Below are positions 18,611-30,149 of a stretch of 64,000 bases of DNA, one piece after another. A model generated the notes under the pieces. It was not told where the DNA came from. It saw nothing but the letters and a program-made list of their open reading frames with translations, and did not search any database. Numbering within the stretch: the first letter of the stretch is position 1; every line of letters starts with the position of its first letter. The stretch covers positions 21,790,703-21,854,702 of the forward strand of contig NC_135256.1 of the NCBI RefSeq assembly GCF_964204865.1. Direction: 5' to 3'. The translations under genes were made by a program, and so were the position numbers. This DNA is from Styela clava (lineage: Eukaryota; Chordata; Ascidiacea; Stolidobranchia; Styelidae).

Positions 18611-20352
18611 TACCGTGTTTCCCCGTGAATAAGACTGAGTATTATTTGAATTTCCTTCCAAAAAATACCACTAGGGCTTATTTTCGGGCGGTGTCTTATA
18701 TTTTCATTTATCAAAAACAAAATTATAAAGTAAAGAATCACGAGATTTTAAAATATAAAAAATATGAAAATCGATACCCATTTACTTATAAATAACACTT
18801 TTTATTCAAAATAAATGCAAAACATAGATTATCAATCATTTAAACCAGTGGTTCCCAACCTTTCTACCCTGGCGGACCGGTAAAATAAAATTAAATGTAC
18901 TCGCCGACCGGCAAAAAATTGAAATGACCGGAACATAAAAGAATACCATATATTTGCGTAATACAATGCAATGTCGGGCACTCAATATGCACCTAGACAA
19001 AAAAAGGAAAATTAAACAACAGCTGACACGAAGAAAAACTATCAAATAATGTGCCGACCAAAAATAGTTGCGTAATGAAATGCAGTGCTGGGTACTCATT
19101 ATGCGTAAGAAAGGCACACATAAAACATCTCACATAAAAAACATGTACATGCCAAATCATGTACAAACGCAATTAACTCTAGTGAAAATTTTGCTGCTGT
19201 TTAGTTTCCAATATCAAATTGCAAACGATGCCTCAAGGAAGTTTCTGCAACACGTAGCCCTGCAGCGGCGTGCAGCCAATTTTCTTGCTTAGCTTTAATT
19301 AAAGCTAGTGATGAAAATATTTTTATATTTAGGTAATAAAAATATAAGTAACTCGCTAAAAATACGGACAACAGTTTGATATCTCGATTACTTAGCGATG
19401 AGTATTCGTTATCAAGAGATATCCAAAATTGTGACAGTGATTCTTTTTTAAATCTGGACTGTAAAGTAGAATCACAATTTGAATCAAGCTTTTTCGTTGG
19501 GTTTATCATATTAATCCCTCTGCAGTTGATACATGCTTCAAACAGGATGAATTTGCATTACAAAGACAAACTCTAGGTAATTTGGCTACAGGCTCAAAAT
19601 CCAACTTTGTCTGCTCAAGATACTGGAAAAGATCTCAGCGGCCCATACTTTTTTGCGCTCCTCGTGACCACCTGCCATATTTTACTTGAGTATTATACTC
19701 TTTTTGACTGTTTTTTCGTCTGAACAAAGAAATATGGATAGCGTTTTATTTGGAGGGTCATATTAATCAGGAAAAGCATGCAGTACAGAAAAAGCACGCG
19801 TGCCATTTTTTAGGTTTCTGAATATTGCGAGATTATGATGGAGCGCATTCACGATGAATCGTTGCCGAAAAAGCAAAAAGTGTGATTCCTGGGCGTGAAT
19901 ATGTCGCGAAAGACGTCACAATATGACGGCGGAAGAGAAATTGCGTAATAAATCAACCTCGTCTTCGGTAAAGAGATGGGAGCGCATTCGAGATGAATCG
20001 GAGCCGAAAAAGCAAAAAGTATGATTACTCGGCGCCAAGATGTCGCAATATGACGGCGGAAGAGAAATTGCGTAATAAACCAAGCAACCTCGTCCTCGGT
20101 AAAGCGATTTAGACGGCATAAAAACAACAAAACACCGAAATTTTCTCGCGGAACGGCAAAAAAGCTTCGCGGACCGGCACCAGTCCGCGGACCGGCGGTT
20201 GGGAACCAATGATTTAAACCGTGTAGAAGAGATTTATGTCAAAAAATAAATAAAAATTTGCGTTATTAACTAAGTCTTATTTTAACGCGAGGGCTTATAT
20301 TAAAATCATTTTTAAAATTAAGGCTAGATCTTATTTTCGGGGAAACACGGTA
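18611..20352. mobile_element. TA-flanked TACCGTGTTTCCCC element inserted in the LINE, itself split
   Basis: The ends are TACCGTGTTTCCCCGTGAAT and CTTATTTTCGGGGAAACACGGTA, with TA at both edges. Inner words are GGGCTTATTTTCGGG and GGGCTTATATTAAAATC. It interrupts the LINE reading frame and is itself interrupted by the hAT at 18846-20211, so its own body is only about 375 bp. I do not assign it to a named superfamily. Confidence 0.7.
18846..20211. mobile_element. hAT element with transposase C-terminal remnant (8-bp TSD)
   Basis: The ends CAGTGGTTCCCAACCTTT and GGTTGGGAACCAATG are flanked by exact ATTTAAAC (18838-18845 and 20212-20219). The minus-strand frame near 19330-19509 reads SRFKKESLSQFWISL then SNRDIKLLSVF. 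This is the start of the hAT C-terminal region of the ZBED5/FAM200-like group; the following segment is missing. Near 19845-20100 a ~130-bp GC-richer unit (GAGCCGAAAAAGCAAAAAGT, ATATGACGGCGGAAGAGAAA) is tandemly duplicated. Confidence 0.85.
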
Positions 20353-20620
20353 TTATCCAAAAATTTCTGCTGGTAGTGGAGATTCCTAGTATATTTCGAT
20401 TGCCACACATCTTTATGGAAGTTTTCTGTTATTTCGATTATTTGTTTATAGCTTTGTTTCCATCTTTATCAACCGGTTTATAGGGGTTGTGATAACATCC
20501 CTCTTCTGCATATTTTCGATTTCTTTCCCCCCCATATCTGCCATTTTCGGTAGTTGCTATATGTGCGCTACGAAATTGAAAGATAAACGGCCTCGTCTCG
20601 CGGCCTAAATGCTTTTATAC

Positions 20621-22111
20621 CAGGGGTGTCAAACTCGCGGCCCGCATGCGGCCCCAGAGAACTTCCAATGTAGCCCTCGAACGCTTAACAATAATTGTAA
20701 TAATTTTTTATCTAAATGTAATGCATTTTTCGAACCTTTCAGAGTGTAATTGATTATTTACACAGAAAACGACAATTTACTGACAATAGTTTTGGAAAAT
20801 CAAAATTTGTTTTGTTTTCAGTTTGACTCAATTATGGATACACTTCAACCTAGACAAAGAAGACTTGAAAAAAAAATTCAAGGATTAAACGAAACGCAAA
20901 GTAGGCCTACGTGAAGAAGGTGGCATTTTTGAAGAAAAATGGGAGTTGCAATATTTCTGCATTTCTCAAAATTCAAAAGCATATTCTTAATTCGTCACAT
21001 TTCCATCAGGACAATGAAAGAATATAATATAAGTCATGGGTGGGCACGGTTTTTGGAGCAGGTGCCAAAAATTTCCAACCAAGACTTGCGATTCATGTAA
21101 GTGTGATGTGAAACTTACATTTTTTGAAAAATATTTACAGTGTTACAGAAGCCTAAGTGAAAAACAATAAGCCTCGCGACAAAACTAAATTTAATCGCAT
21201 TCTCAACAACTTCCTTCCGCTATTTTATAGGTTTATATTAAAATTTGGTTTTAGTTTGGTTGTGGCAGCATGGCGGGCCAGATTGAACTACCCGACGGGC
21301 CAGATTTGGCCATGTCTGATATAAGTATACGTTATTAAAATTAGCTCAGCAGTCAATATGACAAATTCAAAGATCAACTTCGAACAGAAATTTTTTATGT
21401 GTTTATATTATTATTATATTTATACAACTACATATTTACCAAAATCAATATCAATCATAACTCAAGCGGTCCTATGCCACGTAGGCTAAGGGTAGGAAAT
21501 GAAACGACAGTCATTTTTTTGTTTACTGATCAATAAATGAAATGATAAACGTGATATTTTTGCATCACTGAAATTAATCGAACATTCTCAACGATCCAGA
21601 ATATCCGATGATCATGCGACTTCGTTAATTAGAGTTGTTACTGTAAAATCATTTCAGCCTGATATTAGTAACTTGGACGCACAAAAAAGATGCCAAAATT
21701 CAGGACATATGTAAGGAAAAAACATTGAATTTATTCTGTAGTATTTTTGTAAATTTCAAGTCTAGCCTATATATTTAGATTAAGTCTTTTTTAGTGTATG
21801 TATTATTCTTCCCTTATGAAAACTTTGTTTAAAAATGTTTTGGATAGTTGTACATAAAAATTTAGGAATTTTGGCATTAAATACAGTAAATTGCAATAAT
21901 AGTGAAATGAAGAAATTAATATGTGAATTTAAGCAAATGACAAAACTTCATTCGGTAGTTCAATTGCATCACAAATTCACAATATGTGTCACAAACTACA
22001 CCCATCTAAAATTATGCTTAAAGTATACATTATCAAAAACTTTTTGCGGTCCTTTGCACAATTTCCAAAATGCAATGCGGCCCTCGAAAATCCACGAGCT
22101 TAACACCCCTG
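20621..22111. mobile_element. hAT element with transposase N-terminal remnant (8-bp TSD)
   Basis: The ends CAGGGGTGTCAAACTCGCGG and GAGCTTAACACCCCTG are flanked by exact TTTTATAC (20613-20620 and 22112-22119). At about 20910-20975 the plus strand reads REEGGIFEEKWELQYFCI, resembling the N-terminal region of hAT transposases of the kind domesticated in vertebrates (GTF2IRD2/FAM200-like). The remainder is decayed. A smaller hAT is nested at 21035-21318. Confidence 0.82.
21035..21318. mobile_element. Nested hAT MITE (8-bp TSD)
   Basis: This is a 284-bp insertion within the 20621-22111 element. The ends CATGGGTGGGCACGG and GCCAGATTTGGCCATGTCTG are diverged, but the flanks ATATAAGT (21027-21034 and 21319-21326) are exact. 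GGGCCAGATT words lie near the right end. Confidence 0.75.
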
Positions 22112-22429
22112 TTTTATACGATCACCGAGACCCATTATTTTTTTCAGTTCATCGACGCTTACAAATTCACTAGATCATGAATTATTAAATGCCCGTGCTC
22201 TGTTTACACATGTGATTACTTTTGGCGCCAGTCTGGGGAATCACCGTCTTGCGTGCAAGCATTGGCGGGAAATTTTTAACGCGGTTCGCATTCACGATAT
22301 CGGCCGCATTGCTATTTTGCCTAGTGGGCCTTCAGCATTAGCGGAGTTGAGCGATCGATCGTTGACGAGGTCACATTATAATAAGTACCGGTATAATTTA
22401 ATTCAAGGAAAGCATAGACATAGGTAGGT

Positions 22430-23160
22430 CACATTATAATAAGTATAATTTAATTCAAGGAAAGCATAGACATTTATATAATAAAATTGTAAATAATTCG
22501 AACGGTGGAGATAGAATTGTTTTTTTGAGAGATGGTAATTTAATAGGGGCTTGTTCAAATATACATTCTAAAATTTTGGCCAATAATGTAAGGACTTTCA
22601 ATTATAAATTAATGTGGGACATTTTATCAATCAAAGTTAAGCCAAGAATAAAACATATTTCTGGGGATGATATTTGTGTGTTACGGTATGTAAACAAGAT
22701 TCTGAATTTGTGTCTCATTTGTTTTGGAATTGTGTTTTTACTCAGAATGTCTATGATTATATCTTTTCTGTGGCATTAAAAATGAGTAACTGTGTGATAA
22801 AAAATAATTATAAAACTTGCATTTAATTGGACTTAAATGACCACTGTTATACAAATTTATCCATAATACAACGTAATGCTATTATATTGTTATTTTGTAC
22901 AGCAAGATATAAAATTTGGTTGGAGCGTAACGCTGTAATACAGTAATATTTCAAAATCATAACCCAAGCATAAATAATGTTATTATGAAAATTAGGAATC
23001 ACTTTCAAGTTTTAATGAGAAGAAATATAGAAAAAGTGAGAAAGGGATTTTGTTATATAAAAGAACTTGCCATGATTTGTAATAACTTGTGAATAATTAT
23101 AAAATTATGTTTTTTCATGCTAAATAATTAAAAATAAACTATGTAATTTGTATTACGAAA
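22430..23160 (+). pseudogene. LINE 3' end (ORF2 C-terminus)
   Basis: With one frame change near 22680 the plus strand encodes the tail of an L1/Tx1-like ORF2. It reads RTFNYKLMWDIL then CKQDSEFVSHLFWNCVFT, a CxxC-H-C zinc-knuckle-like block, followed by LFCTARYKIWLERN and a final KIRNHFQVLMRRNIEKV. Stops separate the pieces. A ~70-bp direct duplication (GGTCACATTATAATAAGTA) lies at its 5' edge. Confidence 0.7.
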
Positions 23161-24530
23161 TCAACAAATGAATTATTGGAACTCCCTGGATTATATGGAA
23201 TATTATATCTGATGGAATTATCTTGATATTACTGATATATATGTTTGTTCACTTGCGGTACACAATATATCTTTATTTATATTTAATTTATTTATTATTT
23301 ACATATTGAATAATCCACATTGCGGATCCATTTAAAAAAAATAAAAATAAAATAATAAGTATAAGTTTATTTCGACTCCATAATCAGCAAAACAATAAAA
23401 TGAATGGTAAAAATAAATAAATAAAAACTGATTATGAAATCAGGAAAGCGAACAAAACCTTAGATAAGGTTTAAAACGTGCAGAATGTATATAAGATGGA
23501 AGGTTTTGCCAGGAAGATGTGGTACGTGTTCACTCATCTCATTAGCCAGCTGAGAAACGGACTTTTCAATGAGCACATTGGCACAGTATTTTTAGTACTT
23601 TCACTTCTGACTTCGCAAAAACGATTTATTAAATTTTATATTTTTTTATGTGAATCAACTTATCTGTTTATGCCATAAATTATGGGGCTTTCGCCTGTAG
23701 TTTGCTTATACCTCTATACACAGATACAGTTATACCTACAACATATAATGTTATATGGATAAAATTTGGCAATCTTGTCAGCTCGTACAATAGTTAGGAT
23801 TTGCAAATAACTTAATTCTCAAGTCAGTCAGTAATTTATCATGTCTGGAGTAAAAACCCTGAATGCTACGCTGAAAATTTTTTCCCGAATTATTAAATCG
23901 GATTACTTTTTTCAGGGTACGGTAATGCAATAGTGACGTTTTTATATTGCGCTCCCTATTAGTTTTTTGTGCAGTGCCGTTTTGTATCGGTGTGAAGGCC
24001 CTGACTGCAGGACTGTCTTATACTATAGAGCAGAGCATGGGTTCAAACCCACTGGTAGACTATAATTGATATCTTTTGATGTTGGGGCTATTTTTTGAAT
24101 CAGAGAATTGTGCCATACTGTAGATACCAATCCTACAGTCCTAAGACAGTACTGCAGTGAGGGCGAATTCAACACTCAGTTGAACTGAGTAATACAGTAA
24201 TAATCTGAAATTTTTGAATTTACACAACATGCTGGCATACACTTAGCGAAAAATGCCTTTTTGGTCATGTGATGGCTGACACACAGTGTGACGATTGCAT
24301 TAAATTTTTATTGAGACAAGCATGGCGTGACGTGCCAGACTCCCTTGTTTCAGAGACAAAATAGAGTGTTTTGTTTTATTGAACCAAATGTAGGAACATC
24401 TTGAAATCGAAGAATTGTGCCCTACTGTGGTAATGACCATATATGGTCCACTTTATTTATTCTACAAGAAAAAGTTCATATTGCAGTATTGAGTTTTACA
24501 AAGAATAAAATTTGCAAAACTATTTCCAGC
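23161..24530. other. Upstream region of cdca7 homologue
   Basis: AT-rich DNA. Between 24000 and 24440 related words recur (GAATTGTGCCHTACTGTRG at about 24105 and 24410), suggesting an old local repeat. GGTTCAAACCC at about 24041 resembles a tRNA B box in isolation, with no A box or stem. No coding exon is supported. A possible acceptor (TATTTCCAG at 24522-24530) precedes the gene, so a 5' noncoding exon may exist. Confidence 0.35.
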
Positions 24531-24561
24531 ATAATTTCTGCATAACATAATTAAAACAAGC

Positions 24562-25614
24562 ATGGAACTTGCTGAGCTTGACCTCAATGCTCGCTTAAAA
24601 AGCATTTTTGATGAAACTGGTGAAGAAGATGATTTCCTAGGTTTTTCAGACACCGAAGTTACTAAGTCTTCTGATGAAGATCAACTGTGCTTCTCAAAGA
24701 CTGTTGAAATAGAAAATATAAACCAAGACAGTAATTCAAAAACATCTGGATATGGAAGTACTGATGACTTGACTGATTCGGATTCTGATATCTTATCCGA
24801 TTCTGAAGATGAAGAAATAAACAAAAAAAAGAGAGAAGAAGCTATGCATGAAAGAAGGGGCATCCTGAAAAATTTATTGACAGATATTCATAATGAACCT
24901 GTATTTAAGCAAATGATAGCTAAAACTCCTTTGTCTCTGAAAAGACAGCATCGCACCTCAAGACCAACTTGTCCTAAGCAATATTACACCACTCACAGGC
25001 TTCCTCCTGTTACGAGACGTCGTTCTAAACTTGGTGATCCAAACTATAAATGTGGAGAAGAAGAAGAAGAAGCTTCAAATTGGAAACCAAAGTTGCTTGT
25101 TCGTTTTGGCCCAAAACGACAAACTTCAGGCAGCGATGATGAAGAATCGTATCAACCAAGGAAAAGATCTTATACTCGTCGATCGGTTAATACACAGGAG
25201 CACATTATAATTCCTGTTGAAGATGTCACAGATGCAATGTTAGATAATATTGCGCAATATTCTGTAGGAAAAGATTATAACGCAATTAATGGTACATCAT
25301 GTCATCAATGTCGACAAAAAACTATGGATACAAAATCTTGCTGTCGAAACAAAGAATGTGTTGGTGTGAGGGGCCAATTCTGCGGCCCATGTCTGAAAAA
25401 TCGATATGGGGAATCTGTGCAGGAAGCACTTCTTGATCCTGATTGGTCATGCCCTGTTTGCAGGGGGTTCTGCAACTGCAGTATTTGCAGGAACCGTAAT
25501 GGAAAATGTGCAACTGGAATTCTTATCGGTCTTGCCAAACATCATGGATTCACGAATGTAAAAGATTATCTTGGAAGTCTAAAAAGTGAAAATCAGTTTA
25601 TTGAAGAATCTTGA
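24562..25614 (+). CDS. cdca7: CDCA7/CDCA7L homologue, intronless
   Basis: The CDCA7 family recruits the remodeller HELLS to nucleosomes and so supports maintenance of DNA methylation. The 350-aa product has an acidic, Ser-rich N-terminus (residues 20-90), a basic middle (125-210) and the diagnostic C-terminal zinc domain (zf-4CXXC_R1, about 244-338). Its metal ligands are visible as TSCHQC (Cys247, Cys250), FCGPC (Cys274, Cys277) and CPVCRGFCNCSICR (Cys297-Cys309). The motif GVRGQFCGPC matches the human family almost exactly. The ATG is supported by an in-frame TAA at 24532-24534. Length is close to human CDCA7 (371 aa). The whole frame is one exon, whereas the vertebrate gene has many, so this is either a retrogene or massive intron loss. 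AATAAA at 26387-26392 is a plausible polyadenylation signal, giving a 3'UTR of about 790 bases. Confidence 0.92.
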   Translation: MELAELDLNARLKSIFDETGEEDDFLGFSDTEVTKSSDEDQLCFSKTVEIENINQDSNSKTSGYGSTDDLTDSDSDILSDSEDEEINKKKREEAMHERRGILKNLLTDIHNEPVFKQMIAKTPLSLKRQHRTSRPTCPKQYYTTHRLPPVTRRRSKLGDPNYKCGEEEEEASNWKPKLLVRFGPKRQTSGSDDEESYQPRKRSYTRRSVNTQEHIIIPVEDVTDAMLDNIAQYSVGKDYNAINGTSCHQCRQKTMDTKSCCRNKECVGVRGQFCGPCLKNRYGESVQEALLDPDWSCPVCRGFCNCSICRNRNGKCATGILIGLAKHHGFTNVKDYLGSLKSENQFIEES

Positions 25615-26410
25615 AACCAATTTAAAATTTTGTGATACCCACTGTACAAATGGTTTTTCAAGTACTTTGATTTTCATGAAATTTATCCATGCCAGTTTTG
25701 TTATGTTACGTTTACTTTTACTTCAGGAAAGCATATTTTATTACTAGCCAAACATACATTTTTATCAATTTTCAAAGAAGCTGAAGGGATGATTACTTGG
25801 TACGGTACATATCAATTTTATTTGACATTTTTACTAATACATAACAAGTAACAACGAGCTCTTTTATGAAGCTTTTATAGTACTGTAAAACAGTGAGCAT
25901 TTTATTAACTTGCCTTTGAGCTACCTTTTTGTTATTTTTATATGATTCAAAATACTGCCTTTTTATTGTGCCGAAATGCCAATAGTGCCTTTGTTGTTAA
26001 ATTCATTCTGAAAAATACATTCACTGCTGTTTTTGAACTGAGTTATGCAAAGTTGATTTTTGTGGATGAATGACTGAAATTGCCTGAGCGCTATCAATTC
26101 TCACGAGACAATTTTTTGAAGTTATTTCATCAAGATTTCGTCAAAAACTAATTTGAACAGTTACTGTAGCTATGTTTTGTACATCAGATGAGAAAATATT
26201 TCTCAAGTTCATGTTATTCTTTATTTTCATTTCAATTCGTCCTTCAGGAGTAAATTTGTGTGAACTTGAAGTGTTATCTCAATTTTAAATGTTTTTGTGT
26301 GATTTTCGAGATTTGTGACTGCAGGATTGTTGTCTTAGAATATGTTACTTTGCAGTAGTTTGCTGTTTTATTCATTTTTGGTCTCAAATAAATGATTTTC
26401 CTATATGATG
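25615..26410 (+). other. Probable 3'UTR of cdca7
   Basis: Unique, T-rich sequence without repeats runs from the stop codon to AATAAA at 26387-26392. The lack of transposon debris over 790 bp contrasts with the surroundings and supports a transcribed 3'UTR. Confidence 0.5.
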
Positions 26411-26727
26411 TGGGTGCAAGATGGTAAGGGTGTAAGTTGAGTCTACATCAATGGAGAGGGAAAACCACTGGAAGAGATATATTAGGTGAATACGTTTATT
26501 TTGATGATTTTCCAGAGTGGTTGTGCACAATAAGCCGTGATTCCGATGTAACAATTCAAGCAAACGAAAATATATCATGAACTGCGTATCGCCCATCGTC
26601 TCTAAGTATGATAATCATCCTGGTTGGTAAATACCGGTGTGTGTATGTCGAAAATCACATGAAATCCGTAATTATTCCACTATTTGCATGATAAAGATGA
26701 AGATACCAGCTACGTCAACTCGCACAT

Positions 26728-27137
26728 AGGCTCGGATGTGGATCATCGTGCTAAGCGTTAGGAACACGCATGCTACAGCATCGCGAATTACTCTCAGCGG
26801 TGTAGCGCATCGTGCTAAGCGTTAGGAGTACGCTCGCCACAGCATCTCTGATTACCCTTTGTGGGTTCGCAGGTTCGAATCCCATGCGGGGATGATCATG
26901 TGCGAGAGGATTGCTGGACTCTTTGCCGCCGTAGGGTGGTTCATGTAACCGCTGGTCGGTTACGGCTTCCTCCACCATCAAGTCCATGCTTCCGAAAACA
27001 AATAACTGGCTAACTAATCCTATACCCGACCTGGATCGTAACCGGACGAGAGTCCGTGGTTCGCGTTCGCCATATGATTAAGCCGTCTTATCGGCTTTCC
27101 TTTCCCCAGGATAAATATGTAAATCCTTTCTTCCCTT
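26728..27137 (+). mobile_element. tRNA-derived SINE, copy 2, with duplicated head
   Basis: It has a pol III-like head with B box GGTTCGAATCC at 26872-26882 and a body with GTAACCGCTGGTCGGTTACG. A second domain contains CTGGCTAACTAATCC, and the tail is ATAAATATGTAAATCC. The head (ATCGTGCTAAGCGTTAGGA) occurs twice, at about 26748 and 26808, so the promoter end was tandemly duplicated. A partial body copy follows at 27145-27265. The best-preserved full copy is at 61737-62067. Confidence 0.75.
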
Positions 27138-27144
27138 CGACTTC

Positions 27145-27265
27145 CATGGGGGTTTAGTGATGTGCGAGGGGATTAGTGGACTCCTCGCCGTCGTAGAGTG
27201 GTTCACGTATTCGCTGTTCGGTTACGGCGTCCTATACCATATGATTAAGCCGCCTAACGACGCGT
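27145..27265 (+). repeat. Partial SINE body
   Basis: ATGTGCGAGGGGATTAGTGG, GTAGAGTGGTTCACGT and ATATGATTAAGCCG repeat parts of the neighbouring SINE, without its head or tail. Confidence 0.6.
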
Positions 27266-27546
27266 AACAACTTCAAAAATTGCACATTTTGTGTCGATTC
27301 TGGGTTCGCGTTAGTCGTGGGGATTGCATACCGATATTGTATTGTGACAGATTGCATACCCGTACTATTTCGTTTTGATCTTCGCGTCCATATATTTTAG
27401 CATCGTTCTCTTGTTATTCTTTTATTGCGTTTGTGAAGACATTTATTATAGTGAGCATCAAAAGTTTGGTTATAGTTATATATTTTAATTCGTTCCCAAA
27501 GATGCCATGTGTACGAAATGATATTTGTATCTGTCATGTTCTGTTG

Positions 27547-28264
27547 CAGTGATGGCGAACAACTGACCGCGGGTAGCAAAGTGACCCGCTATGTTTGTTT
27601 GGTATCCCGCCACGCTATGAAATAATTAAAAAAAACTAATATTTCGGGTGATAAATAATGACGATAAAATCAGCTTTAATTTAATCTAAGGATATGTAAT
27701 ATGCAGCTACTAGTAACAATGCTGTTACAACGTTACGTTTATGACATAACAATACCAATGATACGTTAATTGTCTTGCAAAACAAGTTCCCCCTTGCAAG
27801 TGCATAGGCGCGGGGGAGCCGTATAATGTTTTGGATGTACACGAGAACTAGATGCTTCTTTGCTATTTATTTTTTACCGCATGCAATGATGTTCGGTGAC
27901 TTAAATCAACGACCTCGGAAATATGAAATATTAAAGGCAGAGACTTTAATGTGGTTGAAACGCGATCAAAAATTATGATTCTCCAAGATTAGTTTTTCCC
28001 AAACCCGGGAAAGATTTTCCGTATCCATTATAAACGTTTATCGGTAATTCGTATGCATGCAAATCCGTGTTTATTCGTCGAATCGACACAAGATCGAAAC
28101 TAAATTATACCAACCAAGAATTATAAAACTTGCGAAAAAATGTAACAAGAAGTTCTGTTCTCATTGATGCAAACTAAGGTTTTATATTTATGACCCACAG
28201 TCTTCTTTTCCGCAGTAAAAATATAAATTTTGACCCATTTTCTAAAAAAGGTTCGCCATCCCTG
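27547..28264. mobile_element. hAT MITE related to 11910-12579
   Basis: The ends CAGTGATGGCGAACAACTGACC and AAAGGTTCGCCATCCCTG match the ends of the 11910-12579 element. Flanks TTCTGTTG and TTCTATGG agree at 6 of 8 positions, so the insertion is older. No coding capacity. Confidence 0.75.
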
Positions 28265-28272
28265 TTCTATGG

Positions 28273-28790
28273 AGTTAGAGATGCAACATATTTTTGGCTT
28301 TACAAATCTACTGGACCTATGTAGCGATTTGGCTGACAATTGCTTTATTGTGTATAGTTATGGTCTGTTACGCAAATGGTTTCTTATTTAATACAATTCC
28401 ATTTGCTTTGTATATTTTATGGCGCAACCAATGAAACAAGTTTTTGTGTTAAATGCGGAGTAAATAAGGTTTTGTTTAGATTAGTGCACCGCACACAATC
28501 AGTCACACATCATAAAATGTACCCTCGTAAAAATTGTACAATTTTGTTGAAATAGGAAAATAGCCCATAGCTCAACTATCCGTAGCACATTTCGAAGCTA
28601 GTTTCATTCATGAGTATTATTAGTTTCAAAATATGTAAATCTGATGCACTTCAAGAAACAAGGCATATCGGAAATGCTCTGAACGTTAGAGTTTTGCATA
28701 ATAAGATTCACTGCCTGCTTTTATGTTCATATATATATAAATACTTTCTTTGTAGTAATATACTAATTAATAATTAATCAGGCAAGAAAC
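28273..28790. other. Upstream region of the MFSD8-like gene
   Basis: AT-rich, with no repeat match or coding exon that I can support. TTTCTTTGTAG (28745-28755) and TTAATCAG (28774-28781) are possible 3' splice sites just before the gene, so a noncoding leader exon or trans-splicing is possible. Confidence 0.3.
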
Positions 28791-28796
28791 AAATTA

Positions 28797-30143
28797 ATGG
28801 ATAAAACAGTACTCAAAAGAAATGTTTCCCTTGTTTTTTTTTTCTTTGTTGGTGTGGAATATTCGGTAATTATTCCGACATTAAATGGATATCTGTCAAA
28901 GTTAGGCGCCAGCCAAGAATTTCTCGGCATTGCCATCGCCTCTTTCAGCTTCACAGGACTAATTACAGCTCCAATATACGGACGAATAACTGACACGAAG
29001 AAGTCAGGAAAACTATGCATATTAGTCGGGAATGTTTTCGAAGTAGCGGGAAATTTTCTATATATTAGCAGCAACAACAAATACTTGGTACTCAGCGCTA
29101 GAGTCGTAGCTGGTATAGGATCTGGTGCAACATCGTCAATATTCGGTATGTTAGCGCGATCAACAACTTCGAGAGACAGAACCTCGGTTTTTTCATTACT
29201 GATGTCTTTACGTCAATTGGGACTTCTGGTAGGTCCAATTTTCAGTGTTTTACTTAATAAACTGGATGCTAAGCTTGGGCCTTTCGTAGTCGACCAATAC
29301 ACGTCACCTGGCCTTTTAATGGCAGTGGTATGGTGTTTTCACTCTGGTATTATAGTGTGCTTTTTCAATGACGACTTCACACAAACATCTGTCAGTGAGG
29401 AATCTACTTCTGGAGCTGAAATTCTTGTTCAGGATCATATCTCAAATATGAAAACCGTTGCCAAAGAATTATTACAGGATGGAGTGATAGTCTGCTTTAC
29501 AGCGACTTTTGTGACCATGTTCACACAGATCGGCCTAGAAACTTCTGCGGCACCCTTAACTTTACTTTTCTTCCAGTGGACAGGTTTGCAAAATAGTTAT
29601 TTGTTCAGCGGAGCCGCCTTTGTCATGATTTTCAGCTTTTTTATTCTAAGTTTTTTAGGCGCCAGATTTAAAATTTCCGACCGAGCAATTCTTCTTATTG
29701 GATGTATCGGCATGAGCATAAGTTATATAATGATGCTCACTGGAGCGATGTTGCTTCAATCACGAGTTAACTTGAGACAGAGCTTTAAATTGTTGTTACC
29801 CATTTTTTTGATAAACGCCGTCGTTCTGACGGTTAGCATACCATTTGTATGGGTGCCACAAGCATCTTTGCTCTCGCGGTTGACTAGTATGTCGAACCAA
29901 GCGTTTATTCAGGGCATACGACAAATTAGTATGGGGCTTGGACAAATTATGGGCCCGTTATGGGCGGCATCTTTATTAACCTATAACACGTTACCGATTT
30001 TGCTTTCCATTGATTTGTTTTTAATACTATTATTATCTTCGATGACAGTTTATTCTTATAAAGGTCTATCTCAAGAAAATTCAGAAGAAAATGAATCTGA
30101 CGAGGCCCTGTTAATTGAAGAAAACTCCCCTATTTTAGAGTGA
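28797..30143 (+). CDS. mfsd8-like: MFSD8 (CLN7)-like major facilitator transporter, intronless
   Basis: The 448-aa polytopic protein has about 12 hydrophobic segments (roughly 11-31, 43-62, 74-92, 98-118, 133-153, 172-191, 228-248, 265-287, 295-318, 330-353, 370-395, 398-420). The MFS motif A lies between TM2 and TM3 as GRITDTKKSGK (62-72). Features shared with human MFSD8/CLN7, a lysosomal channel/transporter, are NKYLVLSARVVAGIGSG, the SRDRTS loop, LRQLGLLVGP and YTSPGLLMA. The C-terminal DEALLI (435-440) fits an acidic dileucine lysosomal sorting signal. The start is supported by an in-frame TAA at 28764-28766. It is shorter than human MFSD8 (518 aa), mainly in loops and tails. It is a single exon, unlike the vertebrate gene. 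Substrate unknown. It could be a sister MFS family member rather than the orthologue. Confidence 0.8.
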   Translation: MDKTVLKRNVSLVFFFFVGVEYSVIIPTLNGYLSKLGASQEFLGIAIASFSFTGLITAPIYGRITDTKKSGKLCILVGNVFEVAGNFLYISSNNKYLVLSARVVAGIGSGATSSIFGMLARSTTSRDRTSVFSLLMSLRQLGLLVGPIFSVLLNKLDAKLGPFVVDQYTSPGLLMAVVWCFHSGIIVCFFNDDFTQTSVSEESTSGAEILVQDHISNMKTVAKELLQDGVIVCFTATFVTMFTQIGLETSAAPLTLLFFQWTGLQNSYLFSGAAFVMIFSFFILSFLGARFKISDRAILLIGCIGMSISYIMMLTGAMLLQSRVNLRQSFKLLLPIFLINAVVLTVSIPFVWVPQASLLSRLTSMSNQAFIQGIRQISMGLGQIMGPLWAASLLTYNTLPILLSIDLFLILLLSSMTVYSYKGLSQENSEENESDEALLIEENSPILE

Positions 30144-30149
30144 ATATTT

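Noticed and set aside
24036-24060. GGTTCAAACCC as part of a tRNA gene
   Set aside because: The B-box word stands alone: no A box, acceptor stem or cloverleaf could be drawn around it.
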